Assembly: GCA_049517675.1 (NCBI GenBank)
Contig: JBEKRV010000009.1
Location: 29,405-93,404 of the forward strand
DNA length: 64,000 bases
Direction: 5' to 3'
DNA from: Bog-756 sp049517675
Lineage (GTDB): Bacteria; Actinomycetota; Acidimicrobiia; Acidimicrobiales; RAAP-2
Shown here: piece after piece, positions 1-8,252 of the stretch
Numbering within the stretch: position 1 is the first letter of the stretch
How the letters are laid out: each line of letters begins with the position of its first letter
The notes under the pieces: generated by a model
What the model saw: the letters and a program-made list of their open reading frames with translations, nothing else
What the model was told of the DNA's origin: nothing
Database searches by the model: none
Translations under genes and position numbers: made by a program

Positions 1-2
1 AC

Positions 3-401
3 GCGCTCTTCATCTCGATCCACGCCCGGTTCGTCAGGGACATGTCCCACCTTCCCGAGGGTGTCGAAGTGATCCTGTGCGCCGGGCCGGAGGGGACCAC
101 ACGTGACTTCGACGACTTCTCGACCACCGAGCACCTGATCGCCCTCGGGCGGGCCGAGGCATCAGAGGTGGTCCGGCGCTACGGGCTCGGAACGATCGCC
201 TATCCGGCACCGCCCATGCCGGCGCGGACCGCCGTTCCCGAGGACGACGGAGCGGGTGATGATCGCCGGGCCGGCGACCGCCGTTCCGGTGACCGACGGT
301 CCGGCGTCACCGACGGCGTGGCGCCGGCGGACGGTCAGTCCCGCGAGCCGGCGTCCGCGGGCGGACCGGAGCCGTTGACCCAGCCGGATCCCGGAACGTA
401 G
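3..401 (+). CDS. C-terminal end of a patatin-like phospholipase (partial)
   Basis: The reading frame is open from the first complete codon of the window, so the gene begins upstream. The visible part reads ALFISIHARFVRD, then DFDDFSTTEHLI and a helical GRAEASEVVRRYGLG stretch, which resembles the end of bacterial patatin-like lysophospholipases. The catalytic Ser and Asp would lie outside the window, so activity cannot be judged. The last 50 residues are low-complexity (repeated DRRSG units, then Pro/Gly-rich). Its 3' end overlaps the convergent acyltransferase gene by 67 bases. The family call rests on similarity of the tail only. Confidence 0.5.
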   Translation, partial: ALFISIHARFVRDMSHLPEGVEVILCAGPEGTTRDFDDFSTTEHLIALGRAEASEVVRRYGLGTIAYPAPPMPARTAVPEDDGAGDDRRAGDRRSGDRRSGVTDGVAPADGQSREPASAGGPEPLTQPDPGT

Positions 402-1192
402 CGACGCACGATCTTGGCCGGGACCCCGGCCACCACGCAGTGGTCCGGGAAGATGCCACGGACGACGGCTCCGGCCGCCACCACCACGTTCTTCCCGAGC
501 TCCGTCCCGGGCAGGATGACCACCCCGGTGCCGAGCCAGCTCCCGTCGCCCACGATCACCGGCACGTCGTGGGGCCACTGGACGTGAACCACCTCGTCGG
601 GGTTCTCGTAGCCGTGGTTCTGATCGGTGATGTACACGTAGGGGCCGGTCTGGACATCGCTGCCGATCTCGATCGAGAAGTGGCCGACGATGTGACTGCC
701 CCGTCCGATCATGCTGCGGTCGCCGATCCGGACCACCGGGTCGGTGACCATCCGCTGTCCGGGGACCATCCCCGCCGACAGGCTCACGTAGGGCCCGACC
801 AGGGTGTCCTCGCCGATGTGGATCCAGCGTTCGCCGAAGATGGCCCCGGTCGGGAACGCCAGGCAGCTTCCCCTGCCGAAGGCCCCGAACCTGTCGGCCA
901 GCCGGTCGCCGGGACCGGTCGCCCCCTGGCGGACCATCCAGTCCCATCCCGAATGGACCAGTGAGTGGAGGACACGGTGACGAAGCCCGCGGATGCCCCC
1001 TGCCGGGGCGGGTCCGTGCCGGGGCGGGAGCCCGGCGACCGGACCCCCGGCGGCTTCCGGCGAGGCAGGTACCGCCCGATCGTCGTGGTCCGGGTTCGCA
1101 GCGTTCACCCCGCGACGGTAGCCAAGTTCCGCGCCCGGGTGCGGGGCCCGCGACAAGGACGCTCCCTCGTGGCCGCCGGCCCGATCCGTCAC
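335..1192 (-). CDS. Left-handed beta-helix acyltransferase (hexapeptide repeat family)
   Basis: Residues about 125-262 form a hexapeptide-repeat domain: IGEDTLVG, IGDRSMIGRGSHIVG, IEIGSDVQTG and GDGSWLGTGVVILPGTELG, closing with VVAGVPAKIVRRY. This is the ending typical of acetyl- and other acyl-CoA transferases of the LbH class. His193 in DQNHGY sits where the catalytic histidine usually lies. Such enzymes O- or N-acylate sugars or small molecules; the substrate here is unknown. The GTG start at 1192 is only the longest option: the first 65 residues are Pro/Gly/Arg-rich and the conserved part begins near RHRVLHSLVHSGW, so the true start may be later. It is divergent from the methyltransferase at 1209. 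Confidence 0.75.
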   Translation of the reverse strand: MTDRAGGHEGASLSRAPHPGAELGYRRGVNAANPDHDDRAVPASPEAAGGPVAGLPPRHGPAPAGGIRGLRHRVLHSLVHSGWDWMVRQGATGPGDRLADRFGAFGRGSCLAFPTGAIFGERWIHIGEDTLVGPYVSLSAGMVPGQRMVTDPVVRIGDRSMIGRGSHIVGHFSIEIGSDVQTGPYVYITDQNHGYENPDEVVHVQWPHDVPVIVGDGSWLGTGVVILPGTELGKNVVVAAGAVVRGIFPDHCVVAGVPAKIVRRYVPGSGWVNGSGPPADAGSRD

Positions 1193-1208
1193 TCCCTACC
1201 ATGGGGTC

Positions 1209-2006
1209 ATGGACGGCACGGCGGGCACCGGGAAGATCGACGACGTCGACGAGGTGCTGGCGGACAAGGCACGCCTCGGGAAGTCGGGCTTCGCCTCCGG
1301 CTCGGACGTGTACGAGCGGGCCCGGCCCGGCTACTCCGACGAGTCGGTGTCCAGCCTGGTCGAGTCGTTGGGCATCGTCCCGGCCAGCCGGGTCCTCGAC
1401 GTCGCCTCCGGAACCGGCAAGTTGACCCGCTCGCTCGTGGCTGCCGGGGCGTCCTGCATCGCGGCCGAGCCGTCGGCGTCGATGCGCGCCTCGTTCGCCT
1501 CCGTCCTGCCCGACGTGCCCCAGGTGGGTGCCGACGCCACGTTCCTGCCGTTCGCCGATTCGAGCTTCGACGCGGTGACCGTGGCCCAGGCGTTCCACTG
1601 GTTCGCCGGCGACGAGGCCCTGGCCGAATTCGCCCGGGTGCTCCGACCGGGCGGAGGACTCGGCCTGATCTGGAACGAGCGCGACGAGTCGGACCCGCTC
1701 GTGGCCGAGCTCACCCGGATCAGCAAATGGGACCAGCACCAGCCCTATCCCGTCGGTCGCGACTTCGGTGAGGTGGTGGACGCCTCCGGGAGGTTCGGAC
1801 CGGTGACCCGGACCCGGTTCCACTTCGTCCAGCCGCTCGACCGGACCGCCTTCGTCGAGCAGGTCGCCTCGCGCAGCTACATCGTGGTCCTCCCCGAGGA
1901 CCGGCGCCGGGCCATCCTCGACGGGGTGGCCGCGCTGGCCGACTCCCTCGCCGAGCCCATCGAGCTCCCCTACCTGGTCGACCTCTTCTGCGCGCGGGCG
2001 CGCTGA
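1209..2006 (+). CDS. SAM-dependent class I methyltransferase
   Basis: A 265-residue Rossmann-fold methyltransferase of the Methyltransf_11 type. Motif I is VLDVASGTGKLT (residues 62-73), the acidic end of strand 2 is AAEPS, motif II is DAVTVAQAFHWF and the post-motif is VLRPGGGLGLIWNERD. The AQAFHWF segment is common in small-molecule methyltransferases related to the UbiE and trans-aconitate groups. The substrate cannot be read from the sequence. The ATG lies only 16 bases from the divergent acyltransferase GTG at 1192, so the two promoters would overlap, or the acyltransferase starts later than drawn. Confidence 0.85.
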   Translation: MDGTAGTGKIDDVDEVLADKARLGKSGFASGSDVYERARPGYSDESVSSLVESLGIVPASRVLDVASGTGKLTRSLVAAGASCIAAEPSASMRASFASVLPDVPQVGADATFLPFADSSFDAVTVAQAFHWFAGDEALAEFARVLRPGGGLGLIWNERDESDPLVAELTRISKWDQHQPYPVGRDFGEVVDASGRFGPVTRTRFHFVQPLDRTAFVEQVASRSYIVVLPEDRRRAILDGVAALADSLAEPIELPYLVDLFCARAR

Positions 2007-2118
2007 CCCGGGACACCCGCCGTCCGGCTTGCCTCCCGTCGTCCCGGCGGTGCAGCCTGTCCCCCGAGGGCCGGTGCGACCACGCGCTCGGGACCCGGCA
2101 ATCGGGGAAGGCACGACC

Positions 2119-2478
2119 ATGATCAAGATGACCTGTCTGCTGAGGCGCAAGGAGGGGTTGACCCCCGCCGAGTTCCACGCCTACTGGCGGGACCACCACG
2201 GCCCACTGATCGCTGCCAGCAGCGCGGCCAAGTACGTTCTGCGCTACGAGCAGAACCCGCGCCCGCTCGACGACTACCGGGGCGACGACGACCGCTCGGG
2301 CTACGACGGTGTCACCGTCCAGTGGTTCGAGTCGATGGACGCCTACTACGCCCACATGGGTGAGGGCGACTTCCCGGCCATGATGGAGGACATCGCCAAG
2401 TTCCTGGACACCGACCGCCTCGAGGTCGTGCTGACCGAGGAGCCGATCGTCGTCATCGACGGCGAGGTCGACTGGTAG
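2119..2478 (+). CDS. EthD-domain protein
   Basis: A 119-residue dimeric alpha/beta-barrel protein of the EthD group. The diagnostic start MIKMTCLLRRKEGLTPAEFH is followed by AYWRDHHGPL, the conserved EthD signature. EthD proteins accompany cytochrome P450 or polyketide pathways; their biochemical role is poorly defined. A longer frame opens at 2029, but the ATG at 2119 has GGGGAAGG just upstream and begins exactly where family members begin. It sits 136 bases before the P450 gene on the same strand, though that gene appears to have its own promoter. Confidence 0.85.
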   Translation: MIKMTCLLRRKEGLTPAEFHAYWRDHHGPLIAASSAAKYVLRYEQNPRPLDDYRGDDDRSGYDGVTVQWFESMDAYYAHMGEGDFPAMMEDIAKFLDTDRLEVVLTEEPIVVIDGEVDW

Positions 2479-2538
2479 GTCGGGGCCGGCACGGTTGCAC
2501 CGTGCGCCGTACCCACCGGGTGCCCCCGTCCACCATCA

Positions 2539-2567
2539 TTGACGGGCCGCGTGGCCGGACGTACGAT
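2539..2567 (+). promoter_or_regulatory. Candidate sigma-70-type promoter of the P450-TetR unit
   Basis: TTGACG (2539-2544), a 17-base spacer, then TACGAT (2562-2567). This fits the actinobacterial TTGACn / TAnnnT pattern, with transcription expected to start near 2574. The operator-like palindrome at 2576-2592 lies immediately downstream. Confidence 0.55.
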
Positions 2568-2575
2568 CCTTTCTT

Positions 2576-2592
2576 TCGGACAGAGTGTCCGA
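2576..2592. promoter_or_regulatory. Operator-like palindrome upstream of the P450
   Basis: Perfect 7-base arms TCGGACA and TGTCCGA separated by GAG, lying just after the predicted start site and 22 bases before the P450 ATG. The size and symmetry suit a TetR-type dimer. The obvious candidate binder is the TetR protein encoded by the second gene of the same unit, which would give autorepression. Confidence 0.55.
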
Positions 2593-2614
2593 TGCATGGG
2601 AAGGGGCGTCCGAC

Positions 2615-3871
2615 ATGAGTCAGACGGAATTGGACATCAGCAGCGTCAGCTTCGATGACATCAACCTGCTCGACTCGACGGTCTTTGCCGAGCGCGTTCC
2701 CCACGAGTGGTTCGCCTACCTGCGCCAGAACGCGCCGGTGTGGTGGCAGGAGGAGACGGACGGGCCCGGGTTCTGGGCGGTGACCACGCTGGCCGAGGCC
2801 ACCCAGGTCAACCGGGACTACGAGCACTTCTCGTCGGCCCGCAAGGCCACCTATCTCTGGGAGCTGTCCGAAGACGACCTGGCCCAGCAGCAGTTGATCA
2901 TGCTGAACATGGACCCGCCGTTGCACACCCGCTACCGCCGGCTGGTCAACAAGGGGTTCACCCCCCGGATGGTCAACCACCTCCACGAGCGGATCCACGC
3001 CGCCACCGACACCATCATCGACCAGGTGATCGAGAAGGGCTCCGCCGACTTCGTGACCGACATCGCGGCCGAGCTCCCGCTGGTGGTGATCGCCGAGCTG
3101 CTGGGCGTTCCGAACGAGGACCGTCACCGGATGTTCGACTGGTCGAATCGGATGATCGGGAGCGAGGACCCCGAATACCAGACCGGCGGCGAGGTGGCCC
3201 AGGCAGCCTCGATGGAGCTCTACGCCTACGCCTCGGAACTGTTCGGCACCAAGCGCATCGACCCGCACGACGACCTGATGAGCGTGCTCACCCAGGTCGA
3301 GATCGACGGCGAGCAGCTGTCGTCGCTCGATCTCGAGCTGTTCTTCCTCCTGCTCACCGTGGCCGGCAACGAAACCACCCGGAACCTCATCTCGGGGGCG
3401 ATGGCCACCTTCTTCGAGCACCCCGACCAGTGGGAGCTCCTGCGGAACGACCGGTCCCTCCTGCCCGACGCCGTCGAGGAGATGCTGCGCTACGTCACGC
3501 CCGTCATGAACTTCCGACGCCAGACCACCTCGGAGGTCGAGCTCGGGGGCCAGAAGATCGAGGCCGACTCGAAGGTGGTGTTCTTCCACATCTCGGCCAA
3601 CCGGGACGAGCAGGTCTTCGACAACCCCCAGACGTTCGACATCACCCGCAACCCCAACCCGCACATGGCCTTCGGCGGCGGCGGACCCCACTTCTGCCTG
3701 GGGGCCAACCTGGCCCGGATGGAGATCCGGGTGATGTTCGAGCACCTCCTCGACCGGATGCCGGACATGGAGCTCGCCGGGCAAGTCGAGCGGCTCCAGT
3801 CGGCGTTCATCAGTGGGGTCAAGCACATTCCGATCACCTTCCCGACCGGACCGACCGTCGACCCCGGGTAG
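2615..3871 (+). CDS. Cytochrome P450
   Basis: A 418-residue soluble bacterial P450. The haem-ligand loop is FGGGGPHFCLGANLARMEIR with Cys361, the I-helix oxygen-activation motif is AGNETTRN, and the K-helix ExxR lies in EEMLRYVTPVMNFRRQ. The family resembles the CYP125/CYP142/CYP124-like sterol and lipid oxidising P450s of actinobacteria, but the substrate is not determined. I chose the ATG at 2615 rather than 2585 because GGAAGGGGCG precedes it and the earlier start would sit on the operator. Redox partners (ferredoxin, reductase) are not encoded nearby. The TetR gene begins on the very next base after the stop. Confidence 0.92.
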   Translation: MSQTELDISSVSFDDINLLDSTVFAERVPHEWFAYLRQNAPVWWQEETDGPGFWAVTTLAEATQVNRDYEHFSSARKATYLWELSEDDLAQQQLIMLNMDPPLHTRYRRLVNKGFTPRMVNHLHERIHAATDTIIDQVIEKGSADFVTDIAAELPLVVIAELLGVPNEDRHRMFDWSNRMIGSEDPEYQTGGEVAQAASMELYAYASELFGTKRIDPHDDLMSVLTQVEIDGEQLSSLDLELFFLLLTVAGNETTRNLISGAMATFFEHPDQWELLRNDRSLLPDAVEEMLRYVTPVMNFRRQTTSEVELGGQKIEADSKVVFFHISANRDEQVFDNPQTFDITRNPNPHMAFGGGGPHFCLGANLARMEIRVMFEHLLDRMPDMELAGQVERLQSAFISGVKHIPITFPTGPTVDPG

Positions 3872-4492
3872 ATGCCCGCACGGAAGTCCTCCGACGAGCT
3901 GAAGGAGGTCATTCGCGACTTCCGTCGTGACCAGGTCATCGACGTAGCCCGACGCCTCTTCGGCGAGCGCGGCACCACCGACGTGTCCATGGACGAGATC
4001 GCCTCGAAGGCCGGTGTGGCCCGATCCACGGTCTACGTCTACTTCGCCAATCGCGAGGAGCTCCTGCGTGCCTGTCTGCAGCGCATGCACGCCCAGCTGC
4101 TCGAGGCCATCGCCTCTACGTGGGAAGAGGACGCCGATCCGGCCCACCGCCTGGAGCGGCTGATCGAGGAGATGCTGGCGCGTGTGGACGACAGCCCGGG
4201 GTTCTTCCGACTGGCCCTGGTCACCCAGGGGACACCGGCGAAGGGTGCCGAGGCGGTCGGGGACGAGCTGGCCCTCATCGGCCTGGACATCGCGGGGTTG
4301 ATCCAGGACCTGGTCGACGAGGGCATGGCCCGCGGCCACTTCCGGCTGCTGGACACCGACCTCGCCATCTCGCTCGTCGGTCAGCAGATCTACGGGGCGA
4401 TGGCGGTGCGTGCCGCAGAGCCGGCACCGCGCGACCGGAGGTTGGCGGCAGCCGACACCGTCCGGTTCATCCTGCACGGCCTGGCGGCCTGA
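3872..4492 (+). CDS. TetR-family transcriptional repressor
   Basis: A 206-residue regulator with an N-terminal helix-turn-helix (residues about 15-62): VIDVARRLFGERGTTDVSMD, then EIASKAGVARSTVYVYFANR. The C-terminal half is the helical ligand and dimer domain. It is directly adjacent to the P450 stop, so the two are co-transcribed and probably translationally coupled. The simplest model is autoregulation of the P450-TetR unit through the palindrome at 2576-2592, relieved by a P450 substrate. Its last codons (LHGLAA and stop) are the first copy of the 25-bp tandem repeat that follows. Confidence 0.9.
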   Translation: MPARKSSDELKEVIRDFRRDQVIDVARRLFGERGTTDVSMDEIASKAGVARSTVYVYFANREELLRACLQRMHAQLLEAIASTWEEDADPAHRLERLIEEMLARVDDSPGFFRLALVTQGTPAKGAEAVGDELALIGLDIAGLIQDLVDEGMARGHFRLLDTDLAISLVGQQIYGAMAVRAAEPAPRDRRLAAADTVRFILHGLAA

Positions 4493-4624
4493 GCCACCGC
4501 ACGGCCTGGCGGCCTGAGCCACCGCACGGCCTGGCGGCCTGAGCCACCGCACGGCCTGGCGGCCTGAGCCACCGCACGGCCTGGCGGCCTGAGCCATCGC
4601 ACGGCCTGGCGGCCTGAGCCACCG
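4475..4624. repeat. 25-bp tandem repeat, six copies, starting inside the TetR 3' end
   Basis: Copies begin at 4475, 4500, 4525, 4550, 4575 and 4600. All are identical except one base in copy 5 (CATCG instead of CACCG). The unit starts CACGGCCTGGCGGCCTGAGC and carries a TGA. The first copy is the last 18 bases of the TetR gene (including its stop) plus 7 bases, so the array grew outward from the gene end. 25 is not a multiple of 3, so no frame is preserved. It could act as a transcript-end structure or be simple slippage expansion. Confidence 0.95.
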
Positions 4625-4648
4625 ACCGCACAAATCGGTACCCGACGC

Positions 4649-5542
4649 CTAGCGCGAGCCTCCGAAGATGCGAAGCAGGGCCAGGTAGACCATGACGGAG
4701 GAGACGAGGATCGTGAAGGCCGAGAACCACTCGGCGTCGGCCTCGATGCCGGCCGCCTCGGCCCTGTCCACGAAGCTGAAGTCCATGAAGAGGTTCGCCA
4801 CGGCGATGATCAGGTAGAGGACGCCGAAGATGAGCAGGCCGGACATCCCCGAGAGCCCCCACCCGGTGAGGAAGGAGGCCATCATCACCACGAGCAGCCC
4901 GACGGTGGCCACCAGCGTGATCATGAAGAACCGGGGCCCGACCTTGACCAGGCCGGTCCGATAGACGCCCCACACGGCGGCCACGACGGCCACCGTCCCG
5001 AGGACCGCCAGGGTGACCACGTGGGCACCCTGGTCGGCGTAGAACCGGGAGATGATCCCGAGGACCGCGCCTTCGGCCACGGCGTAGATCGGCGCGAGCA
5101 CCGGGGCGAGCCGGGGCCGGAAGATGCACCACAGGGCGACACCGAGGCCACCGAGCATGGCGACCACGGCGACGCCCATCGGCAAATTGCCGAGGTAGGC
5201 GACGGCACCCACCACCAGGGCGATCAGGCCGAGGAGGCCGACCTTGTTGAGGGCGCCGTCCGCCGTGAACCGGGCGGCCTGGCCGGCTGCGGGAGGAGCC
5301 GGTGGCGGTCCCTGGGGCTGGAGGTGCCAGGTGGCTCCGTCCCACGACCACCAGTTGCCGTCGGGCTGCTGCTTCCAGTTGGTCGGGGCGGTCGCCGGTG
5401 CGCCCTGGAACGTCGTCACCATCCGGTTGTAGTTGGACACCGTTCCGAACGACGCACCGGAACGGCGCGTCCTCGTCGCCGTACCGCTGGTCGCGGTCCC
5501 ACCCATCGGGGTTCCGGGCGTAGATCCTTGCGTCGAGCTCAT
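4649..5542 (-). CDS. Bax inhibitor-1/YccA-like membrane protein
   Basis: A 297-residue protein. Residues about 1-55 are soluble and Thr/Gly-rich, 55-75 hold a WW-like PDGNWWSWDGATWHLQ segment of the type seen in actinobacterial DUF2510 regions, and a Pro-rich linker follows. About seven hydrophobic segments then run from residue 100 to the end. The transmembrane part, with VLAPIYAVAEGAVLGIISR and a late LFMDFSFVDRAEAAGIEA, matches the Bax_inhibitor/YccA-like family, whose bacterial function is unclear (some members leak calcium). The gene converges on the TetR gene across the tandem repeat. Confidence 0.85.
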   Translation of the reverse strand: MSSTQGSTPGTPMGGTATSGTATRTRRSGASFGTVSNYNRMVTTFQGAPATAPTNWKQQPDGNWWSWDGATWHLQPQGPPPAPPAAGQAARFTADGALNKVGLLGLIALVVGAVAYLGNLPMGVAVVAMLGGLGVALWCIFRPRLAPVLAPIYAVAEGAVLGIISRFYADQGAHVVTLAVLGTVAVVAAVWGVYRTGLVKVGPRFFMITLVATVGLLVVMMASFLTGWGLSGMSGLLIFGVLYLIIAVANLFMDFSFVDRAEAAGIEADAEWFSAFTILVSSVMVYLALLRIFGGSR

Positions 5543-5673
5543 CGTCGCTCCTGTACTGGTTCGAATGTGTCCACCAGTGTAGCGGGGGGCACCATTCGGA
5601 CCTCGTCGCGGCGCGGCGGTATCCCCTGGTCAGCCTCAGGCATCCCCCGGGTCAGCCTCCGCAATCACCCTGG

Positions 5674-5946
5674 TCAGCCTCCGGCGACGGCCGGGACGAT
5701 CGAGATGGTCTGCCCGTCGGCGACCGGCGTGGCCAGCCCCTCGAGGAACCGGACGTCCTCCTCGTCGAGGAAGACGTTGACGAACCGGCGGAGGCCGCCG
5801 TCGGCGTCGAAGATCCGCTCGGCGAACCCGGCGTGGGCGGCATCGAGACCCTTGAGGACCTCGCCCACCGTCGAGCCCTCGATGACCAGCTCGCCGGCTC
5901 CGCCGGTCAGCGTGCGCAACTGCGCCGGGATACGGACCTTGCTCAT
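5674..5946 (-). CDS. MoaD/ThiS-family sulfur-carrier-like protein
   Basis: A 90-residue beta-grasp protein: MSKVRIPAQLRTLTGGAGEL, GSTVGEVLKGLDA, FVNVFLDEEDVRFL, VADGQTISIVPAVAGG. It ends exactly on the Gly-Gly tail needed for adenylation and thiocarboxylation in ThiS, MoaD and CysO. No activating E1-like enzyme or molybdopterin gene is in the window. Its ATG overlaps the threonine synthase stop (ATGA at 5943-5946), so the two are translationally coupled. That pairing recalls CysO with the PLP enzyme CysM, so it may carry sulfide for an amino-acid synthase rather than for a cofactor. Confidence 0.85.
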   Translation of the reverse strand: MSKVRIPAQLRTLTGGAGELVIEGSTVGEVLKGLDAAHAGFAERIFDADGGLRRFVNVFLDEEDVRFLEGLATPVADGQTISIVPAVAGG

Positions 5947-7208
5947 CGGGATCTCCTCGTAGTGGTCGAACGACTGGACTCGGCCGCCATGGCCTGGGCG
6001 AACGAGTCGAGGGTGGGGGAGATGGTGGCCGTCGGGCCCACCACGTCGGTCAACGCTTCGACCGTCTTGAGCCCGTGGCCGGTGACCATGGCCACCACCC
6101 GCTCGTCCGAGCGGATGACGCCCTCGGCCGTCAGCTTGGCCAGTGTGGCGATGGTCACACCGCCGGCGGTCTCCGCGAAGATCCCCTCGGTCCGGGCCAG
6201 GAGGCGGATGCCGTCGAGCACCTCGTCGTCGGTGACCGACGCGCAGGCGCCTCCGGACTTGCGGATCGCGTCGAGCGCGTACCACCCGTCGGCAGGGTTG
6301 CCGATGGCCAGCGACTTGGCGATGGTGTGGGGCTTGACCGGCCGGATGGCGTCCGTCCCCTCGGCAAACGCCGTCGCAACCGGCGAGCAGCCCTCCGCCT
6401 GGGCCCCGGACACCCGCACCGACGGCTCCTCGTCGAGCAGGCCGACCTTCCACAGCTCCTTGAACCCCTTGTCCACCTTGGTCAGCTGACTGCCCGACCC
6501 GATGGGCACCACCACGTGGTCCGGTGCCCGCCATCCGAGCTGCTCCGCGACCTCGAAGGCCAGCGTCTTCGATCCCTCGGCGTAGTAGGTCCGCACGTTG
6601 ACGTTGACGAAGGCCCACTCGGGCTGCTCGCTGGTGAGCTCGGCGCACAGCCGGTTGACATCGTCGTAGCTGCCCTCCACGGCGAAGACCCGTCCCCCGT
6701 AGACGGCGGTCATCGTGATCTTGGCCCGCTCGAGGTCGTGGGGGATCAGCACGACCGAGTCCATCCCGGCCCGTGCGGCGTGGGCGGCCACCGAGTTGGC
6801 CAGGTTCCCGGTCGAGGCGCAGGCGGCGACCTTGAACCCGAGCTGGCGGGCCTTGGTCAGGGCGACCGAGACCACCCGGTCCTTGAACGAGCCGGTCGGA
6901 TTGGCCGTGTCGTCCTTGATCCAGACCTCACCCAGCCCGAGCTCGGCGGCCAGTCGGTCGGCGCGCACCAGCGGGGTGAAGCCGGCGCCGAGGTCGACCG
7001 GGGCGGCATCGGCCACCGGCAGCAGGTCGGCGTAGCGCCAGATCGACCGCGGTCCGGCCTCGACCCGCTCACGGGTGATGGTCGCCGCCACCCGTTCGTA
7101 GTCGTAGGACACCTCGAGGGGCCCGAAACAGAAGTCGCACACATGAAGCGCCTCGGCCGGGTAGGTACGGCCACATTCACGGCAGCGCAAGCCGGAAACG
7201 AAGTCCAC
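5943..7208 (-). CDS. thrC: Threonine synthase (PLP-dependent)
   Basis: A 421-residue fold-type II PLP enzyme converting O-phosphohomoserine to threonine. It begins with a zinc-ribbon-like LRCRECGRTYPAEALHVCDFC, followed by the core; the PLP lysine lies in NPTGSFKDRVVSVALTKA and the phosphate-binding loop is CASTGNLANSVAAHAARAG. I chose the GTG at 7208 because GAGGAG at 7215-7220 is well placed; an ATG 14 codons upstream has no such site. The overlapping ThiS-like gene leaves open whether the enzyme uses sulfide in place of water, as in cysteine or homocysteine synthases related to this fold. Confidence 0.88.
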   Translation of the reverse strand: MDFVSGLRCRECGRTYPAEALHVCDFCFGPLEVSYDYERVAATITRERVEAGPRSIWRYADLLPVADAAPVDLGAGFTPLVRADRLAAELGLGEVWIKDDTANPTGSFKDRVVSVALTKARQLGFKVAACASTGNLANSVAAHAARAGMDSVVLIPHDLERAKITMTAVYGGRVFAVEGSYDDVNRLCAELTSEQPEWAFVNVNVRTYYAEGSKTLAFEVAEQLGWRAPDHVVVPIGSGSQLTKVDKGFKELWKVGLLDEEPSVRVSGAQAEGCSPVATAFAEGTDAIRPVKPHTIAKSLAIGNPADGWYALDAIRKSGGACASVTDDEVLDGIRLLARTEGIFAETAGGVTIATLAKLTAEGVIRSDERVVAMVTGHGLKTVEALTDVVGPTATISPTLDSFAQAMAAESSRSTTTRRSR

Positions 7209-7433
7209 AGCAGTCTCCTCATCGCTCGGGCATTGGCACCTGGCACGCATTCCGACCGTTCCGATCAGGTCGATCCGCGTTCAGGTTGCCGCAGCGTCAT
7301 CGGGCCCGGTCCCTCAGCTGCTCTGGATGATGGCCTCCATTGTGGCCGATCCGGAGGTCCCCCGTCAACGCGTCGACCCGGTGGCCCTCGGGCGCGGCGT
7401 CCCGACCCCCCGGCGGTGAGGGATGATGGTGGC

Positions 7434-8252
7434 ATGCCAGCGACGGTCGCACACGGGGACGGCCGCCCCACGTCCGCGCACACCGACTTCGCCGCCTCGA
7501 CCCTGGCCGCGGCCAAGGCGGACCGGACCGTCTCGGTCTGCATTCCGGCCCGGAACGAGGCGGCGACCATCGGCCCGATCGTCCGGACGATCGTCTCCGA
7601 GCTCACCGCGGCCGGGGGGGGCGTCGACCTCGTCGACGAGGTGGTCGTGGTCGACGACGGTTCGAACGACCAGACCGGCGCCATCGCCGGGCGCGAGGGG
7701 GCCCGCGTCATCGCCGGGGACACGCCGAGCGGCGGGAAGGGGCAGGCCATGCGTGTCGCCCTGGCCGAGGCCGAAGGAGACCTCATCGTCTTCGTCGACG
7801 GCGACGTCACCAACTTCGGACCCCACTTCGTGACCGGCCTGCTCGGGCCGCTCATCCCCGACGACGGGACGGCCGTGGTCAAGGGCTTCTACCAACGCCC
7901 GCTCAACGGGGAGCCGGACGGCGGCGGCCGGGTCACCGAGCTCATGGCCCGTCCGGTGATCGACCTGCTGTTCCCCGCCCTCGCCGTGGTCCGCCAGCCA
8001 CTCGCCGGCGAGACGGCCGCCCCCCGGTGGGTGCTCGAGAAGTGCACCCTGGCCGACGGCTACGCCGTGGAGCTCGCCCTGCTGATCGACGTGGCCTCCC
8101 ACTTCGGCGTCGAGACCATCGCCCAGGTCGACCTCGGCGTCCGCGTCCACCGGAACCGTCCGCTGTCCGAACTGCGGCCGCAGGCGACCGACATCCTGGC
8201 CGCGGCCCTGGCCCGGTCGTCACACCTCTCCGGCGACCGGGCCGGCGACTGA
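7434..8252 (+). CDS. gpgS: Glucosyl-3-phosphoglycerate synthase
   Basis: A 272-residue GT81-family glycosyltransferase. Landmarks are SVCIPARNEAATIGPIVRTI, the nucleotide-binding VVVVDDGSNDQTG (residues 71-82), the metal site FVDGDV, VVKGFYQRPL, GGGRVTELMARP and HRNRPLSEL. All match mycobacterial GpgS, which transfers glucose from NDP-glucose to 3-phosphoglycerate, the first step to glucosylglycerate and, in mycobacteria, 6-O-methylglucose lipopolysaccharides. The phosphatase gpgP is not nearby. The ATG at 7434 is preceded by GGTGAGGG. Trehalose genes lie 2.5 kb downstream, so this region serves compatible solutes. Confidence 0.9.
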   Translation: MPATVAHGDGRPTSAHTDFAASTLAAAKADRTVSVCIPARNEAATIGPIVRTIVSELTAAGGGVDLVDEVVVVDDGSNDQTGAIAGREGARVIAGDTPSGGKGQAMRVALAEAEGDLIVFVDGDVTNFGPHFVTGLLGPLIPDDGTAVVKGFYQRPLNGEPDGGGRVTELMARPVIDLLFPALAVVRQPLAGETAAPRWVLEKCTLADGYAVELALLIDVASHFGVETIAQVDLGVRVHRNRPLSELRPQATDILAAALARSSHLSGDRAGD

